Assembly (NCBI GenBank): GCA_964432485.1
Contig: CAYSNP010000017.1
Location: 1 to 37,547, forward strand
Origin: CAYSNP01 sp964432485
Lineage (GTDB): Bacteria > Bacillota > Clostridia > Christensenellales > DTU072
DNA length: 37,547 bases
Reading direction: 5' to 3'
Below the pieces are notes generated by a model. The model saw only the letters and a program-made list of their open reading frames with translations, made no database searches and was not told the origin of the DNA. A program made the position numbers and the translations under genes. Positions within the stretch are counted from its first letter, which is position 1. The number at the start of each line of letters is the position of its first letter. This document shows positions 1-9,184 of this stretch, one piece after another.

Positions 1-53
1 ATTTATTATTAGAGTGTTATTAAAAATATAATTAAATGAGGAGTTATTAAAGG

Positions 54-494
54 ATGAGAAAAAGAGGCGTTTTATATTTTTTAATTGGGGTAGCTCTTTG
101 GTTTTTGGTTGACTTTACGACGACATATGCGATAAAGGATCCCGTTAAATATTACCGTACTTATATGCCCGTAATTTTGATATTTTATATGGGATGCCCT
201 TTTATTTTTTCGTTACTTATCTATAAGTTTAAATTCAGAAGCATACGCTTGTTTATCGCAATGATTATAGAGATAATAACCGTCGAAATATTATTTACAA
301 AAAATCCCCTGTTTTTTTCTTTCCCCAATGTGATTTTAGCCATCGTCGCAGCGATATCACTTTACTCCTTCTTGACATTTCTCCCAAAATGGATTGCAGA
401 TAAAGAGCTGAAAAATAAAAAGGTGCTAGCCATAACTCTTACGGCTATTTGGTCTATAATAACATTAATCACAATATTCGAAGGCGGGACATAA
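54..494 (+). CDS. Small multi-pass membrane protein, hypothetical
   Basis: I do not recognise this 146-residue protein. It has a basic N-terminus (MRKRG) and about five hydrophobic stretches, roughly residues 5-25, 38-60, 64-82, 85-108 and 122-141, separated by short charged loops. That predicts an integral membrane protein with little soluble mass. The ATG at 54 is supported by a GAGGAG ribosome binding site about ten bases upstream. The stop codon lies inside a hairpin that looks like its own terminator, so it is probably monocistronic. The region is AT-rich relative to the amino acid operon that follows. No catalytic motif is visible and no function is proposed. Confidence 0.7.
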   Translation: MRKRGVLYFLIGVALWFLVDFTTTYAIKDPVKYYRTYMPVILIFYMGCPFIFSLLIYKFKFRSIRLFIAMIIEIITVEILFTKNPLFFSFPNVILAIVAAISLYSFLTFLPKWIADKELKNKKVLAITLTAIWSIITLITIFEGGT

Positions 495-510
495 AAACTC
501 CGCCTTTTTT
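482..510 (+). terminator. Rho-independent terminator of the small membrane protein gene
   Basis: AGGCGG (482-487) pairs with CCGCCT (500-505) around a 12-base loop and is followed by a run of T to 510. The stem begins within the last codons of the upstream gene, so the stop codon sits in the loop. Confidence 0.75.
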
Positions 511-557
511 AGGTGTGTCAAGCATGGCATAAAGCTAAAAACAGGGTTGCAGGATAG

Positions 558-1388
558 TTTATTATCAAAATAGCAAAAAAAAACGACAAAAAATACATCC
601 CAAGCACGACACTTGATAATATCTTAAGTCTTTACAAATTTGATCGTAACTTGCAATCAATCGTATATAAATATGCTTTAACGATTGAAAATCATATAAA
701 GGCATTAATAGCGCATGAATTTAGCAAGGTGCACGGAATAGATGAAGCTAAGTATTTAGATAAAGCTTGCTTTACGCCTAACCCAAATTTAACTGCTTAT
801 GTTAATGAATTAATAGAAAAATGCAATAGTGTAATAGCTGATGGAAAGGATGTAAAAAATAATAGATATAGGCCTTATATAGCTCATAATGCTACGAGGC
901 ATGGACATGTGCCGTTATGGGTTTTGGTTAGAGCGTTGACTTTTGGCACAATTTCTAAATTTTACAAATTAATGCTATTTGAAGAAAAGAAACTTATTGC
1001 GGACAATTACAAGCTAACTCATTATGAGCTAACAAATCTTCTAAACATGTTAGTACAATATCGCAATATTGTTGCCCACGGTGAACGAATATATTGTGTA
1101 AAGCTAAAAAGGAGCAGATTGGGTGCTTCGTTAAATGTTGTAAAGAACATGAGTTTACCCCTAAATAAAGGGGGCGTACCCAAATGCGGTCAAAAAGATT
1201 TTCTAGCGCTTATGATTATCTTCAAGTATTTACTTCCAGATCTAGAATTTGAATTTTTTATCATTGAAATTGCTGAACAATTAAAGAGGTTAGAAGAATC
1301 AATTAACCCAAAAGTAATGAATAAAGTAAAATTTGAAATGGGCTTGAATATAGGGAGTTGGAAAGCGCTACCCAAAATGAACAAATGA
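558..1388 (+). pseudogene. Abi_2 (AbiD/AbiF-like) HEPN protein, 5'-truncated
   Basis: The frame is open from 558, just after an in-frame TAG, to 1388. The first usable start is a TTG at 651, but the conserved Abi_2-type segment (NILSLYKFDRNL) lies in frame before that TTG. The N-terminal part normally found in the family, ending in a YYRLSGY-like motif, is absent. From the TTG, residues 138-143 (RNIVAH) form the Rx4H motif of HEPN nucleases, and C-terminal helices are intact to the stop. Abi_2 proteins are phage-abortive-infection or toxin-like factors. No ribosome binding site precedes the TTG, and the gene begins 48 bases after the neighbour's terminator. I infer a remnant left by deletion of the 5' end; a shortened functional protein cannot be excluded. 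Composition is more AT-rich than the flanking operon, which fits transfer. Confidence 0.6.
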
Positions 1389-1476
1389 AAATTTTTTAAT
1401 ACCTAAAAAAGCTATAGATTGTAACACCTGTTATCCAATTAGAGTATAATATAATTTTTTTAAGTATGAGTTGATT

Positions 1477-2550
1477 TTAGCTAAGATTGGATACAATTAA
1501 CTCTGTCATTTTGGTGCAGCCGATTATCTTACAATTTGGGCTGGAGATGTCTGCTGTGCGGTAGCCTTCTTCTAATACCTTATTTATTGCGGCAATTATG
1601 CTATTATGCTCTGCTTTTAGGCCAAAACTATCTCTTAACATCATAGCCGCAGAAATAATGGTAGCGATAGGATTGGCAATATCTTTGCCGGCTATATCAG
1701 GGGCAGAACCGTGTATTGGCTCGTATAGACCTTTTTTGTCAGCACCTAAGCTGCCGGAAGCAAGTATACCTATTGAGCCGGATACTTGAGCGGCTTCGTC
1801 GCTAATAATATCCCCAAACATATTTTCTGTTACAATTACATCGAATTGAGAGGGATTCCTCACCAGCTGCATTGCCGCATTATCTACCAGCATATCCTCA
1901 ACTTGTAGCTGAGGATACTCTTTTGCAAGCTCATGTACAGTTTTGCGCCATAAACGGCTACTTTCTAACACATTGGCTTTATCTATGCTTATTACTTTCT
2001 TTTTTCTGCCTAACGCAATTTCAAATGCTATTTTTGCTATACGCTCAATTTCTGTTACGCTATATGGTAAGGTATCAAAGGCAGTAAGCTGCTTGCCTTC
2101 CCCATAATAACCTTTCTTGCCAAAGTACAATCCGCCGGTAAGCTCTCGGACAATCACCATATCAATGCCTTTATCCCTAATGTCAGCGCGCAAAGGGCAA
2201 GCCTCTTTTAGCGACGGCAATAAAATTGCAGGCCGGATATTGGCAAAAAGCTGCATACCTTTTCTAAGTCCTAGAAGTCCGCTTTCCGGTCTTAGATGCC
2301 CGGGTAAGCTATCCCATTTAGGGCCGCCTACCGCGCCAAGCAATACGCTATCCGCATTTAGGCAAGCGTGTAAAGTTTCCTCGGGTAGAGGTACTCCTGT
2401 ATTGTCTATAGCCACTCCGCCCATTTCTACAAAGTTAAAGTCAAACTTATGATTGTATATTTTGCCAATTTTATTAAGTACAGCTATTGCCGCATTAATA
2501 ATTTCCGGGCCGATTCCATCACCTTTTATTGTTGCTATCTTAAACTCCAT
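1477..2550 (-). CDS. leuB: 3-isopropylmalate dehydrogenase
   Basis: LeuB (357 residues, normal length) oxidatively decarboxylates 3-isopropylmalate to 2-oxoisocaproate with NAD+. In this operon it probably also acts on methylmalate in the citramalate route to 2-oxobutyrate. Visible family motifs are GDGIGPEI near the N-terminus, GAVGGPKW, RELTGGLYFG, DKANVLESSRLWR and the C-terminal nucleotide-binding stretch GLYEPIHGSAPDIAG. It is the last gene of the nine-gene operon, nine bases after leuD, with a modest GAGG binding site. No strong terminator is visible between it and the convergent Abi remnant. Confidence 0.96.
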   Translation of the reverse strand: MEFKIATIKGDGIGPEIINAAIAVLNKIGKIYNHKFDFNFVEMGGVAIDNTGVPLPEETLHACLNADSVLLGAVGGPKWDSLPGHLRPESGLLGLRKGMQLFANIRPAILLPSLKEACPLRADIRDKGIDMVIVRELTGGLYFGKKGYYGEGKQLTAFDTLPYSVTEIERIAKIAFEIALGRKKKVISIDKANVLESSRLWRKTVHELAKEYPQLQVEDMLVDNAAMQLVRNPSQFDVIVTENMFGDIISDEAAQVSGSIGILASGSLGADKKGLYEPIHGSAPDIAGKDIANPIATIISAAMMLRDSFGLKAEHNSIIAAINKVLEEGYRTADISSPNCKIIGCTKMTELIVSNLS

Positions 2551-2559
2551 ATTTTGCCT

Positions 2560-3048
2560 CTATTTAATATTCTTAATTTTATTTAACAATCCGCCTGCTC
2601 GAATTATGGATTCAATAAAAGGCGGAAAAGGTTGTCCCGTAAAACTTGCTCCTGTGGATAAGTTAGTTATCTTGCCCGTTTCAAAATCAACTTCAACGCT
2701 ATCGCCTGCCGATATATTTGCCGCAGCTTGCGGGCTTTCTACAATAGGCAAGCCAATATTTATAGCGTTGCGGTAAAAAATGCGAGCAAAAGTTGAGGCT
2801 ATTACACAGCTTATGCCCGATGCTTTAATAGCAATAGGCGCATGCTCTCTGGATGAGCCGCAACCGAAATTGTCTTCTGCTACAATAATGTCGCCCGCTT
2901 GCACCTTTTCTGTAAAGCTAGGGTCAATATCTACCATACAATGGCTTGCAAGCTCTTTTTCGCTGGTGGTGTTAAGGAATCTTGCAGGGATAATTACATC
3001 CGTATCCACATTGCTGCCATACTTAAAAACTTTTCCTTGTACTTTCAT
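2560..3048 (-). CDS. leuD: 3-isopropylmalate dehydratase, small subunit
   Basis: LeuD (162 residues) is the swivel-domain subunit that pairs with LeuC to isomerise 2-isopropylmalate to 3-isopropylmalate, and citramalate to methylmalate. The protein opens with GKVFKYGSNVDTDVIIPARFL and carries the substrate loop EDNFGCGSSREHAP, both typical of the short form that partners HacA-type LeuC. It begins one base after the leuC stop, with AAGGAGAG in the end of leuC as ribosome binding site, which implies translational coupling and one-to-one subunit synthesis. Confidence 0.95.
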   Translation of the reverse strand: MKVQGKVFKYGSNVDTDVIIPARFLNTTSEKELASHCMVDIDPSFTEKVQAGDIIVAEDNFGCGSSREHAPIAIKASGISCVIASTFARIFYRNAINIGLPIVESPQAAANISAGDSVEVDFETGKITNLSTGASFTGQPFPPFIESIIRAGGLLNKIKNIK

Positions 3049-3049
3049 A

Positions 3050-4324
3050 TTATGCCTCTCCTTTTAAGATTTCTTCAGGTCCTGCCAGCCTGCCAAGCAC
3101 CGCACTGGCGGCGGCAACATAAGGACTTGCCAGATAAACTTCGCTTCCCGTATGCCCCATTCTGCCTACAAAGTTTCTGTTAGTGGTGGCAACCGCTCTT
3201 TCGCCTTGTGCAAGGATGCCCATATGCCCGCCCAAACAAGGTCCGCAAGTGGGAGTAGAAACCGCCGCTCCCGCTTTAACAAAAATCTCTAGCAATCCTT
3301 CTTTTAATGCTTGCAAATAAATTTCTTGCGTGGCGGGAAAAATAATTGTCCTAACCCCTTTGGCAACTTTTTTGCCTTTTAACACTTCAGCCGCTTGCCT
3401 TAGGTCGCTAATACGCCCATTGGTGCAACTGCCAATAACTGATTGATGTATTTTAATCTCGCCAACCTCATCTATAGTATGAGTATTTTCTGGCAAATGC
3501 GGAAAAGCTACGGTAGGGCGCAAGGAGGCCAAATCTATGGTGTAGGTGCTGTCATATTCAGCATCTGCATCAGCTTCAAATATTTCTATCGTGCCTTTAT
3601 ATCTGCCCTCAAGATAATCCAGCGTCACTTTATCTACAGGGAAAATACCGTTCTTCGCCCCTGCTTCTATTGCCATATTTGCAATGGTAAGTCTATCGTC
3701 TATGGAAAGGTAAGCAAGTCCGTCACCTGCAAACTCCATTGACTTATAAAGCGCGCCGTCAACGCCAATCAAGCCGATTATATGCAATATTATATCTTTG
3801 CCGCCTATATATTTTGCAGGCTTGCCTGCGAGAACAAACTTTATTGCGGCAGGCACTTTGAACCAGCATTTTCCGGTAGCCATGCCCGCTGCCATATCCG
3901 TACTGCCAACTCCGGTAGAAAAAGCGCCAAGTGCCCCATAAGTGCAAGTATGGCTATCAGCACCAATTACCAAATCGCCTGCACCCACCAGCCCTTGCTC
4001 AGGTAGCAGCGCATGTTCTATACCCATTTCGCCTACATCAAAGAAGTTTTTTATTTCTTTGTTGCAGGCAAACTCTCTTACATATTTGCATTGTTCCGCC
4101 GCTTTTATATCTTTATTAGGCGTAAAATGGTCCATTACAAGAGCTACTTTTGATTTATCAAAAATGCTGTCTAATCCTGCTTTTTTATACTCTTTAATGG
4201 CTACGGGTGCGGTAATGTCATTGGCAAGCACCATATCCAAATTGGCTTCAATCAACTGCCCTGCGGCAACTGATGCCAAGCCCGCTTTTTTTGCAAGGAT
4301 TTTTTGACTCATAGTCATACCCAT
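3050..4324 (-). CDS. leuC: 3-isopropylmalate dehydratase, large subunit
   Basis: LeuC (424 residues) is the aconitase-fold, [4Fe-4S] subunit of isopropylmalate isomerase. The three cluster cysteines are in SCTNGR (C300) and CGPCLGG (C360, C363). The catalytic histidine region is in GADSHTCTYG. The length of about 420 residues places it in the HacA/LeuC2 type rather than the longer 466-residue enterobacterial type. Start choice: the first ATG has AAGGAGC ten bases upstream; two further methionines follow at positions 3 and 5. With LeuD and LeuB it can also process citramalate made by the adjacent CimA. Confidence 0.95.
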   Translation of the reverse strand: MGMTMSQKILAKKAGLASVAAGQLIEANLDMVLANDITAPVAIKEYKKAGLDSIFDKSKVALVMDHFTPNKDIKAAEQCKYVREFACNKEIKNFFDVGEMGIEHALLPEQGLVGAGDLVIGADSHTCTYGALGAFSTGVGSTDMAAGMATGKCWFKVPAAIKFVLAGKPAKYIGGKDIILHIIGLIGVDGALYKSMEFAGDGLAYLSIDDRLTIANMAIEAGAKNGIFPVDKVTLDYLEGRYKGTIEIFEADADAEYDSTYTIDLASLRPTVAFPHLPENTHTIDEVGEIKIHQSVIGSCTNGRISDLRQAAEVLKGKKVAKGVRTIIFPATQEIYLQALKEGLLEIFVKAGAAVSTPTCGPCLGGHMGILAQGERAVATTNRNFVGRMGHTGSEVYLASPYVAAASAVLGRLAGPEEILKGEA

Positions 4325-4338
4325 AATGCTTTAGCTCC

Positions 4339-5916
4339 TTATTTATTTTTTATTTTTAATTTATACTCTATACTGTCCACTAGCGCTTTCCAACTGGCTT
4401 CTATAATATCTACCGAAACGCCGACAGTAGACCACATACTGTCTCCGTCTGTGCTGGTGATAAGCACCCTTACCGCACTGGCTGTAGCATCATCGGTATT
4501 TTTGCTAATTACCCTAACTTTGTAATCAACCAGCGAAATCATTTCAATATCAGGATAAAAGTGCACTAATGCCAACCGCAATGCCTTATCAAGAGCATTG
4601 ACCGGACCCTCTCCTTCAGAGGTGCACAGCCTTGTTTCTGCCCCCACCCTAACTTTTACAACCGCAGTAGCATAATTGCCTTCGATATGCGGCTGCTCAT
4701 TTATTACCTTAAAACTGATAAGCTCAAAGCTGGGCTTAAACTTATCTAAGATATTCATTATTTCTATAATAAAGCTGGCTTCCGCACTTTCAAAGCTATA
4801 TCCGTTTAGCTCCAACTCTTTAAGGCGGCGCACAATTTTTTCAACTTCAACGCTATTTTTATCCAAAGAGGGAAAATATTTATTGAGCTTCTTAACTATT
4901 GCTGATTTGCCTGCTATTTCGCTTATTAAAAATCTTCTGGTATTGCCCACGCTTTCCGGAGCAATATGCTCAAAAGATTCCGAACTTTTGATAACTCCGT
5001 CGGCATGCATACCCGCTTTATGCGCAAAAGCGCTTGCTCCCACATAAGGCATATTATTTACTAAAGAGATATTGGCAATATCCGCAACGGTCAGCACAAC
5101 ATTGGTAAGCTCTGATATATTGTTATTAGGCAAGCATTTATAGCCAAGTTTAAGCTGCAAGTTGGGGATAATTGTAGATAAATTAGCATTGCCGCACCGC
5201 TCTCCAAACCCCACAAGAGTACCTTGCACTTGAGTTGCTCCTTTTTGCACAGCTATAATGGAATTAGCTACGCCAAGCCCGTTGTCGTTATGGGCATGAA
5301 TGCCAATCCTTACATTTGGGAACTTTTCTTTAACTATATCGGTAATTTGCGCAACCTCATCAGGAAAAGAGCCGCCATTGGTATCGCAAAGGCAAATAGT
5401 TTCCGCTCCTGCGGCTATTGCTTGCTCTAAAGTCAGTATAGCATACTGCGCATTATGTTTATATCCGTCAAAGAAATGCTCCGCATCAAAAACAACCTTT
5501 TTGCCCTTTGCAACCAGATATTCCACCGAATCAAAAATCATTTTCAAGTTTTCTTCCAAGCCTACATTTAGCACCTTTAAAGCATGCATATCCCAGCTTT
5601 TGCCGAAAATTGCCACATAGTCAGTGCCTGCTTCCAGCAAACTGGCAATATTTTTGTCCTCACCGACTTTAGTATTCTTGCGTCTGGTGCTGCCAAAAGC
5701 AACCAGTTTAGCATAGTTTAGCTTATAATTCCTTATCCTTTGAAAGAATGCCAAATCTTTGGGATTGGAGCCCGGATTGCCTGCTTCAATAAAGGGTACG
5801 CCAAGTTTGTCTAGTGCTAAAGTGATATTTAACTTATCCTCTACCGAAAAAGAAATATTTTCTCCTTGTGCTCCGTCTCGTAAGGTAGAATCATATATTT
5901 CTATTACTTTATCCAT
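4339..5916 (-). CDS. cimA: (R)-citramalate synthase
   Basis: CimA (525 residues) condenses pyruvate with acetyl-CoA to (R)-citramalate, the first step of the threonine-independent route to 2-oxobutyrate and isoleucine. It is a LeuA relative: DSTLRDGAQ at residues 9-17 gives the catalytic Arg and metal-binding Asp, and HAHND (H207, H209) gives the metal histidines. The motif DAEHFFDGYKHN near 144-155 is typical of the CimA type and separates it from LeuA and homocitrate synthase. A C-terminal allosteric domain occupies roughly residues 385-525. Its ATG overlaps the leuA stop (TAATG) with GGAGG just upstream, indicating translational coupling. No threonine deaminase gene is in the window. Confidence 0.92.
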   Translation of the reverse strand: MDKVIEIYDSTLRDGAQGENISFSVEDKLNITLALDKLGVPFIEAGNPGSNPKDLAFFQRIRNYKLNYAKLVAFGSTRRKNTKVGEDKNIASLLEAGTDYVAIFGKSWDMHALKVLNVGLEENLKMIFDSVEYLVAKGKKVVFDAEHFFDGYKHNAQYAILTLEQAIAAGAETICLCDTNGGSFPDEVAQITDIVKEKFPNVRIGIHAHNDNGLGVANSIIAVQKGATQVQGTLVGFGERCGNANLSTIIPNLQLKLGYKCLPNNNISELTNVVLTVADIANISLVNNMPYVGASAFAHKAGMHADGVIKSSESFEHIAPESVGNTRRFLISEIAGKSAIVKKLNKYFPSLDKNSVEVEKIVRRLKELELNGYSFESAEASFIIEIMNILDKFKPSFELISFKVINEQPHIEGNYATAVVKVRVGAETRLCTSEGEGPVNALDKALRLALVHFYPDIEMISLVDYKVRVISKNTDDATASAVRVLITSTDGDSMWSTVGVSVDIIEASWKALVDSIEYKLKIKNK

Positions 5917-7427
5917 TATTCCTCCATTACAAGTTTATTTACTGCATTGATATAGGCAAGCAAGCTAGATTCAATAATATCAGTAGAAATGCCTCTGCCG
6001 GTTGCGGTATTTTCGCCGTACTTGATTTTTACAATAGCTTCGCCTAGCGCATCTTTGCCTTCGGTTACGCTGGATACGCTAAAATCCGTTAAGCTGATTT
6101 CTTTAGCAATTATTTTATTAATAGCCTTAAAGGAAGCATCTACAGGTCCGTCTCCCTCATCTGTTGCAAAATGCACCAGTTCTTTATGCACCAGCTCCAC
6201 AGTAGCGGCGGAACGCCCTTTAGTAGTGCGGCTGACTCCAAAGTTATTAAGCGCATACTCACCATCGCCCGCAACCTTTTCTTTATGTGCCAGCAATGCC
6301 TCTATGTCTTTGCGGGACACATACTTCTTTTTATCGCATAATGCTTTGAATTTGTCAAACATATCCAATAGTTCATTTTCTGAAAGTTCATAGCCCATTT
6401 CTTTAAGATGTTCTGCAAATGCATGCTTGCCGGAATGCTTGCCAAGCACAATTTTATTTTCGGGTACACCCACATCCTCAGGGCTAAGAATCTCATAAGT
6501 GGTCTTTTCCGCCAGCACTCCATGCTGATGAATACCGCTTTCGTGTGCAAAGGCGTTTGCTCCTACAATAGGTTTTGTGGGCGGGATTTGCACGCCGATA
6601 ATATTAGAAAGCATTCTGCTGGTCCTGTAAATTTGCTTGGTATTAATATTTGTATACACACCGTAAAAGTCTTTGCGGGTATTGAGCGCCATAACAACTT
6701 CTTCTAAAGAGGCATTGCCCGCACGCTCTCCAATACCGTTAATTGTGCATTCTACTTGAGATGCTCCTGCCAGCACGCAAGCCAGCGAATTGGCAACGCC
6801 GCATCCCAAATCATTATGATTATGGCAAGATATATCTATCTTTTCAACACCAACTAGGTTGTTTTTTAGATAGCTGATAATTTCAAACATTTCTTGAGGG
6901 GTGCTATACCCTACCGTATCAGGAATATTTACGGTGTCAGCTCCGTTATCTATTGCTGTTTGAATAGCTTTTAACAAATAAGGCAATGGCGTTCTGGAAG
7001 CGTCCTCTGCGCTAAACTCCACATTGGAAATAAGTTTCTTTGCATACTTTACCATAGCGGCAATGCGCTCAAGCACTTCGTCTTGGGTCATACGCAGTTT
7101 ATATTTCAAATGAATAGGGCTTGTTGCCAAAAAGATATGCAGTCTTGGCGACGCCGCTCCTCTTAGAGCTTCGTAGCTTGCATCTATATCACCGGGCAAA
7201 GCGCGGCATAGGCTGGCAATTTGACAATCCTTAATTGTTTCCGCAACAGCTTTTACGCTTTTGAAGTCGCCGGGGCTAGCTATGGCAAAGCCCGCTTCAA
7301 TTACGTCCACTCCCAGTCTTTCCAGTTGCAGAGCCAGCTCTAGCTTTTCGCTCAAATGCATACTGCAACCCGGGGACTGTTCACCATCTCTAAGAGTGGT
7401 ATCGAAGATTTTAATTTTCCTTGACAT
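5916..7427 (-). CDS. leuA: 2-isopropylmalate synthase
   Basis: LeuA (503 residues, normal bacterial length) joins 2-oxoisovalerate and acetyl-CoA, committing carbon to leucine. The N-terminal TIM barrel has DTTLRDGEQSPG at residues 9-20 and CHNHNDLG near 201-208 with metal ligands H202 and H204, plus GERAGNASLEEVVMAL. A linker and a C-terminal LeuA allosteric domain (about 365-503) are present, so leucine feedback is expected. The ATG has AAGGAG seven to eight bases upstream. A 10-bp hairpin lies in the 72-base gap between ilvD and this gene. Confidence 0.96.
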   Translation of the reverse strand: MSRKIKIFDTTLRDGEQSPGCSMHLSEKLELALQLERLGVDVIEAGFAIASPGDFKSVKAVAETIKDCQIASLCRALPGDIDASYEALRGAASPRLHIFLATSPIHLKYKLRMTQDEVLERIAAMVKYAKKLISNVEFSAEDASRTPLPYLLKAIQTAIDNGADTVNIPDTVGYSTPQEMFEIISYLKNNLVGVEKIDISCHNHNDLGCGVANSLACVLAGASQVECTINGIGERAGNASLEEVVMALNTRKDFYGVYTNINTKQIYRTSRMLSNIIGVQIPPTKPIVGANAFAHESGIHQHGVLAEKTTYEILSPEDVGVPENKIVLGKHSGKHAFAEHLKEMGYELSENELLDMFDKFKALCDKKKYVSRKDIEALLAHKEKVAGDGEYALNNFGVSRTTKGRSAATVELVHKELVHFATDEGDGPVDASFKAINKIIAKEISLTDFSVSSVTEGKDALGEAIVKIKYGENTATGRGISTDIIESSLLAYINAVNKLVMEE

Positions 7428-7453
7428 AACTATTTTCTCCTTTTTGTATTCAA

Positions 7454-7478
7454 AAGCCCAACCGTTTGGGTTGGGCTT
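7454..7478 (-). promoter_or_regulatory. Intra-operon hairpin between ilvD and leuA
   Basis: AAGCCCAACC and GGTTGGGCTT form a perfect 10-bp stem with a 5-base loop, in the only sizeable gap of the operon. On the transcribed (minus) strand it is followed by only four T residues, so it could be a weak terminator, an RNA-processing barrier or a stability element separating the ilv and leu halves. No T-box, leader peptide or riboswitch core is visible around it. Confidence 0.6.
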
Positions 7479-7499
7479 CTATATTTTTAGGTTATCTTT

Positions 7500-9176
7500 T
7501 TATTTAGAGTCACCTTTCAATACGCCGCCCATCCCGGCATCGGTTACTAGATTCCTGTAACGAGCTAGGTAGCCTTTTAGGTCTTTTTTTAGAGTTAGCT
7601 TAGCTGCCAGTTTTCTGGATTCAATTGTCTCCTTGCTCAATGCAAGGTTAATAATGTTAGCAGGTATATTAATTTCTATAATATCCCCTTCTTCAATTAA
7701 ACCAATAAGTCCGCCTGCCGCCGCTTCAGGGCAAATATGACCTATTGCCGCTCCTCTGGTAGCGCCGGAAAAACGCCCGTCGGTAATAAGAGCTACATCT
7801 TTATCCAGTCCCATACCGGCAAGAGCCGAAGTTGGTATAAGCATTTCTCTCATGCCCGGTCCGCCTTTAGGTCCTTCATATCTGATAACTACCACATCGC
7901 CTTTTTTGATTGCGCCTGCAAGAATAGCGCTTATGCAGTCTTCCTCGCTTTCAAAAACCCTGGCAGGGCCTGAATGAATAAGCATCTCCGGAGCTACAGC
8001 ACTTTGCTTTACTACGCTGCCGCCGGGGGCAAGGTTGCCTTTAAGCACCGCAATACCGCCAAAGTGGGAATAGGGATTGTCCAGCGGCCTAATCAGCTTA
8101 TTATCTAAAACTTGCGCACCTTTAACTTTTTCCGCTAAGGAAATATTATATACTGTTTTTGCGCTACCGTCTATCAGCCCGCCTTCAATTAGCCTGTTTA
8201 GCACCGCAGCAATTCCGCCTGCAAAATGCAAATCTTCTATAAAGTCAGTGCCGGCAGGATTTAGCTTGGTAAGGTTGGGGGTTTTTTTGCTAATCTTATC
8301 AAAGGTGTCTATATTAAAGTCTTCTTGCGGCACTCCAGCTTCATAAGCTATAGCCAAAAGGTGAAGCACGCTATTGGTAGAACAACCTAACGCCATATCC
8401 AAAGCTACCGCATTTTCCAGCGACTTTTTATTAATAACTTGCTTGATAGTGACTTTTGATTTATAAATATCCATAATGGCTTCGCCTGCAAGGCGGGCAA
8501 GAGCCAATCTCTCCCCGTATACAGCAGGGACAGTACCATTGCCATTGGGAGCTATCCCAAGTGCTTCGGTAAGACAATTCAAGCTGTTGGCAGTATACAT
8601 GCCCGAACAAGAGCCGCAAGTGGGACAAGCTATATTTTCCAGTTGTCCAAGCTCGTTAGTGCTTATAATGCCAAAAGAACAAGAGCCTACCGCTTCAAAC
8701 ATATTCGAAAGGCTGGTCCTGCCTTTAGCATGTTTTCCCGCAAGCATAGGGCCGCCGCTTACTACCACAGTAGGCAAATCCACCCTTAATGCGCCCATAA
8801 TCATTCCGGGGATAATTTTATCACAATTTGGCACAAGCACCACAGCATTACAGTTGTGCCCTGCTACCATAGCTTCTACGCTATCGGCAATTAGCTCTCT
8901 GCTGGGCAAGGAGTAACGCATACCGTTATGCCCCATAGCAATCCCGTCGCAAATGCCTATAGAAGGCATAATTACAGGAAAACCGCCTGCCGCAAGCACT
9001 CCCTCTTTAACTTTTTGGGCAACTTTATCAAGATGGATATGACCGGGCACAATTTCGCTGTATGCGCTAATAATTGCCACCAACGGCTTTTGCATATCCT
9101 TATCCGTATAGCCCATAGCCTTATATAAGGATCTATGAGGCGCTCTTTCTATTGATTTTGCCAATTCCTGTGCCAT
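7500..9176 (-). CDS. ilvD: Dihydroxy-acid dehydratase
   Basis: IlvD (558 residues) dehydrates 2,3-dihydroxyisovalerate and 2,3-dihydroxy-3-methylvalerate to the 2-oxo acids of valine and isoleucine. Cysteines expected to hold the Fe-S cluster are in ICDG (C76), PNCDK (C118) and CGSCSGMYTAN (C190). Further hallmarks are GCSTNSVLHLLAIA, GPKGGPGMREML and TDGRFSGATRG toward the C-terminus. The ATG has only a weak AGGT binding site, and the gene begins eight bases after ilvC, so re-initiation from ilvC is plausible. Confidence 0.96.
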   Translation of the reverse strand: MAQELAKSIERAPHRSLYKAMGYTDKDMQKPLVAIISAYSEIVPGHIHLDKVAQKVKEGVLAAGGFPVIMPSIGICDGIAMGHNGMRYSLPSRELIADSVEAMVAGHNCNAVVLVPNCDKIIPGMIMGALRVDLPTVVVSGGPMLAGKHAKGRTSLSNMFEAVGSCSFGIISTNELGQLENIACPTCGSCSGMYTANSLNCLTEALGIAPNGNGTVPAVYGERLALARLAGEAIMDIYKSKVTIKQVINKKSLENAVALDMALGCSTNSVLHLLAIAYEAGVPQEDFNIDTFDKISKKTPNLTKLNPAGTDFIEDLHFAGGIAAVLNRLIEGGLIDGSAKTVYNISLAEKVKGAQVLDNKLIRPLDNPYSHFGGIAVLKGNLAPGGSVVKQSAVAPEMLIHSGPARVFESEEDCISAILAGAIKKGDVVVIRYEGPKGGPGMREMLIPTSALAGMGLDKDVALITDGRFSGATRGAAIGHICPEAAAGGLIGLIEEGDIIEINIPANIINLALSKETIESRKLAAKLTLKKDLKGYLARYRNLVTDAGMGGVLKGDSK

Positions 9177-9184
9177 AATAATAC

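Noticed and set aside
8476..8916. Long plus-strand open frames antisense to ilvD and other operon genes
   Set aside because: They mirror the codon bias of strongly conserved minus-strand genes and have no start signals or recognisable domains.
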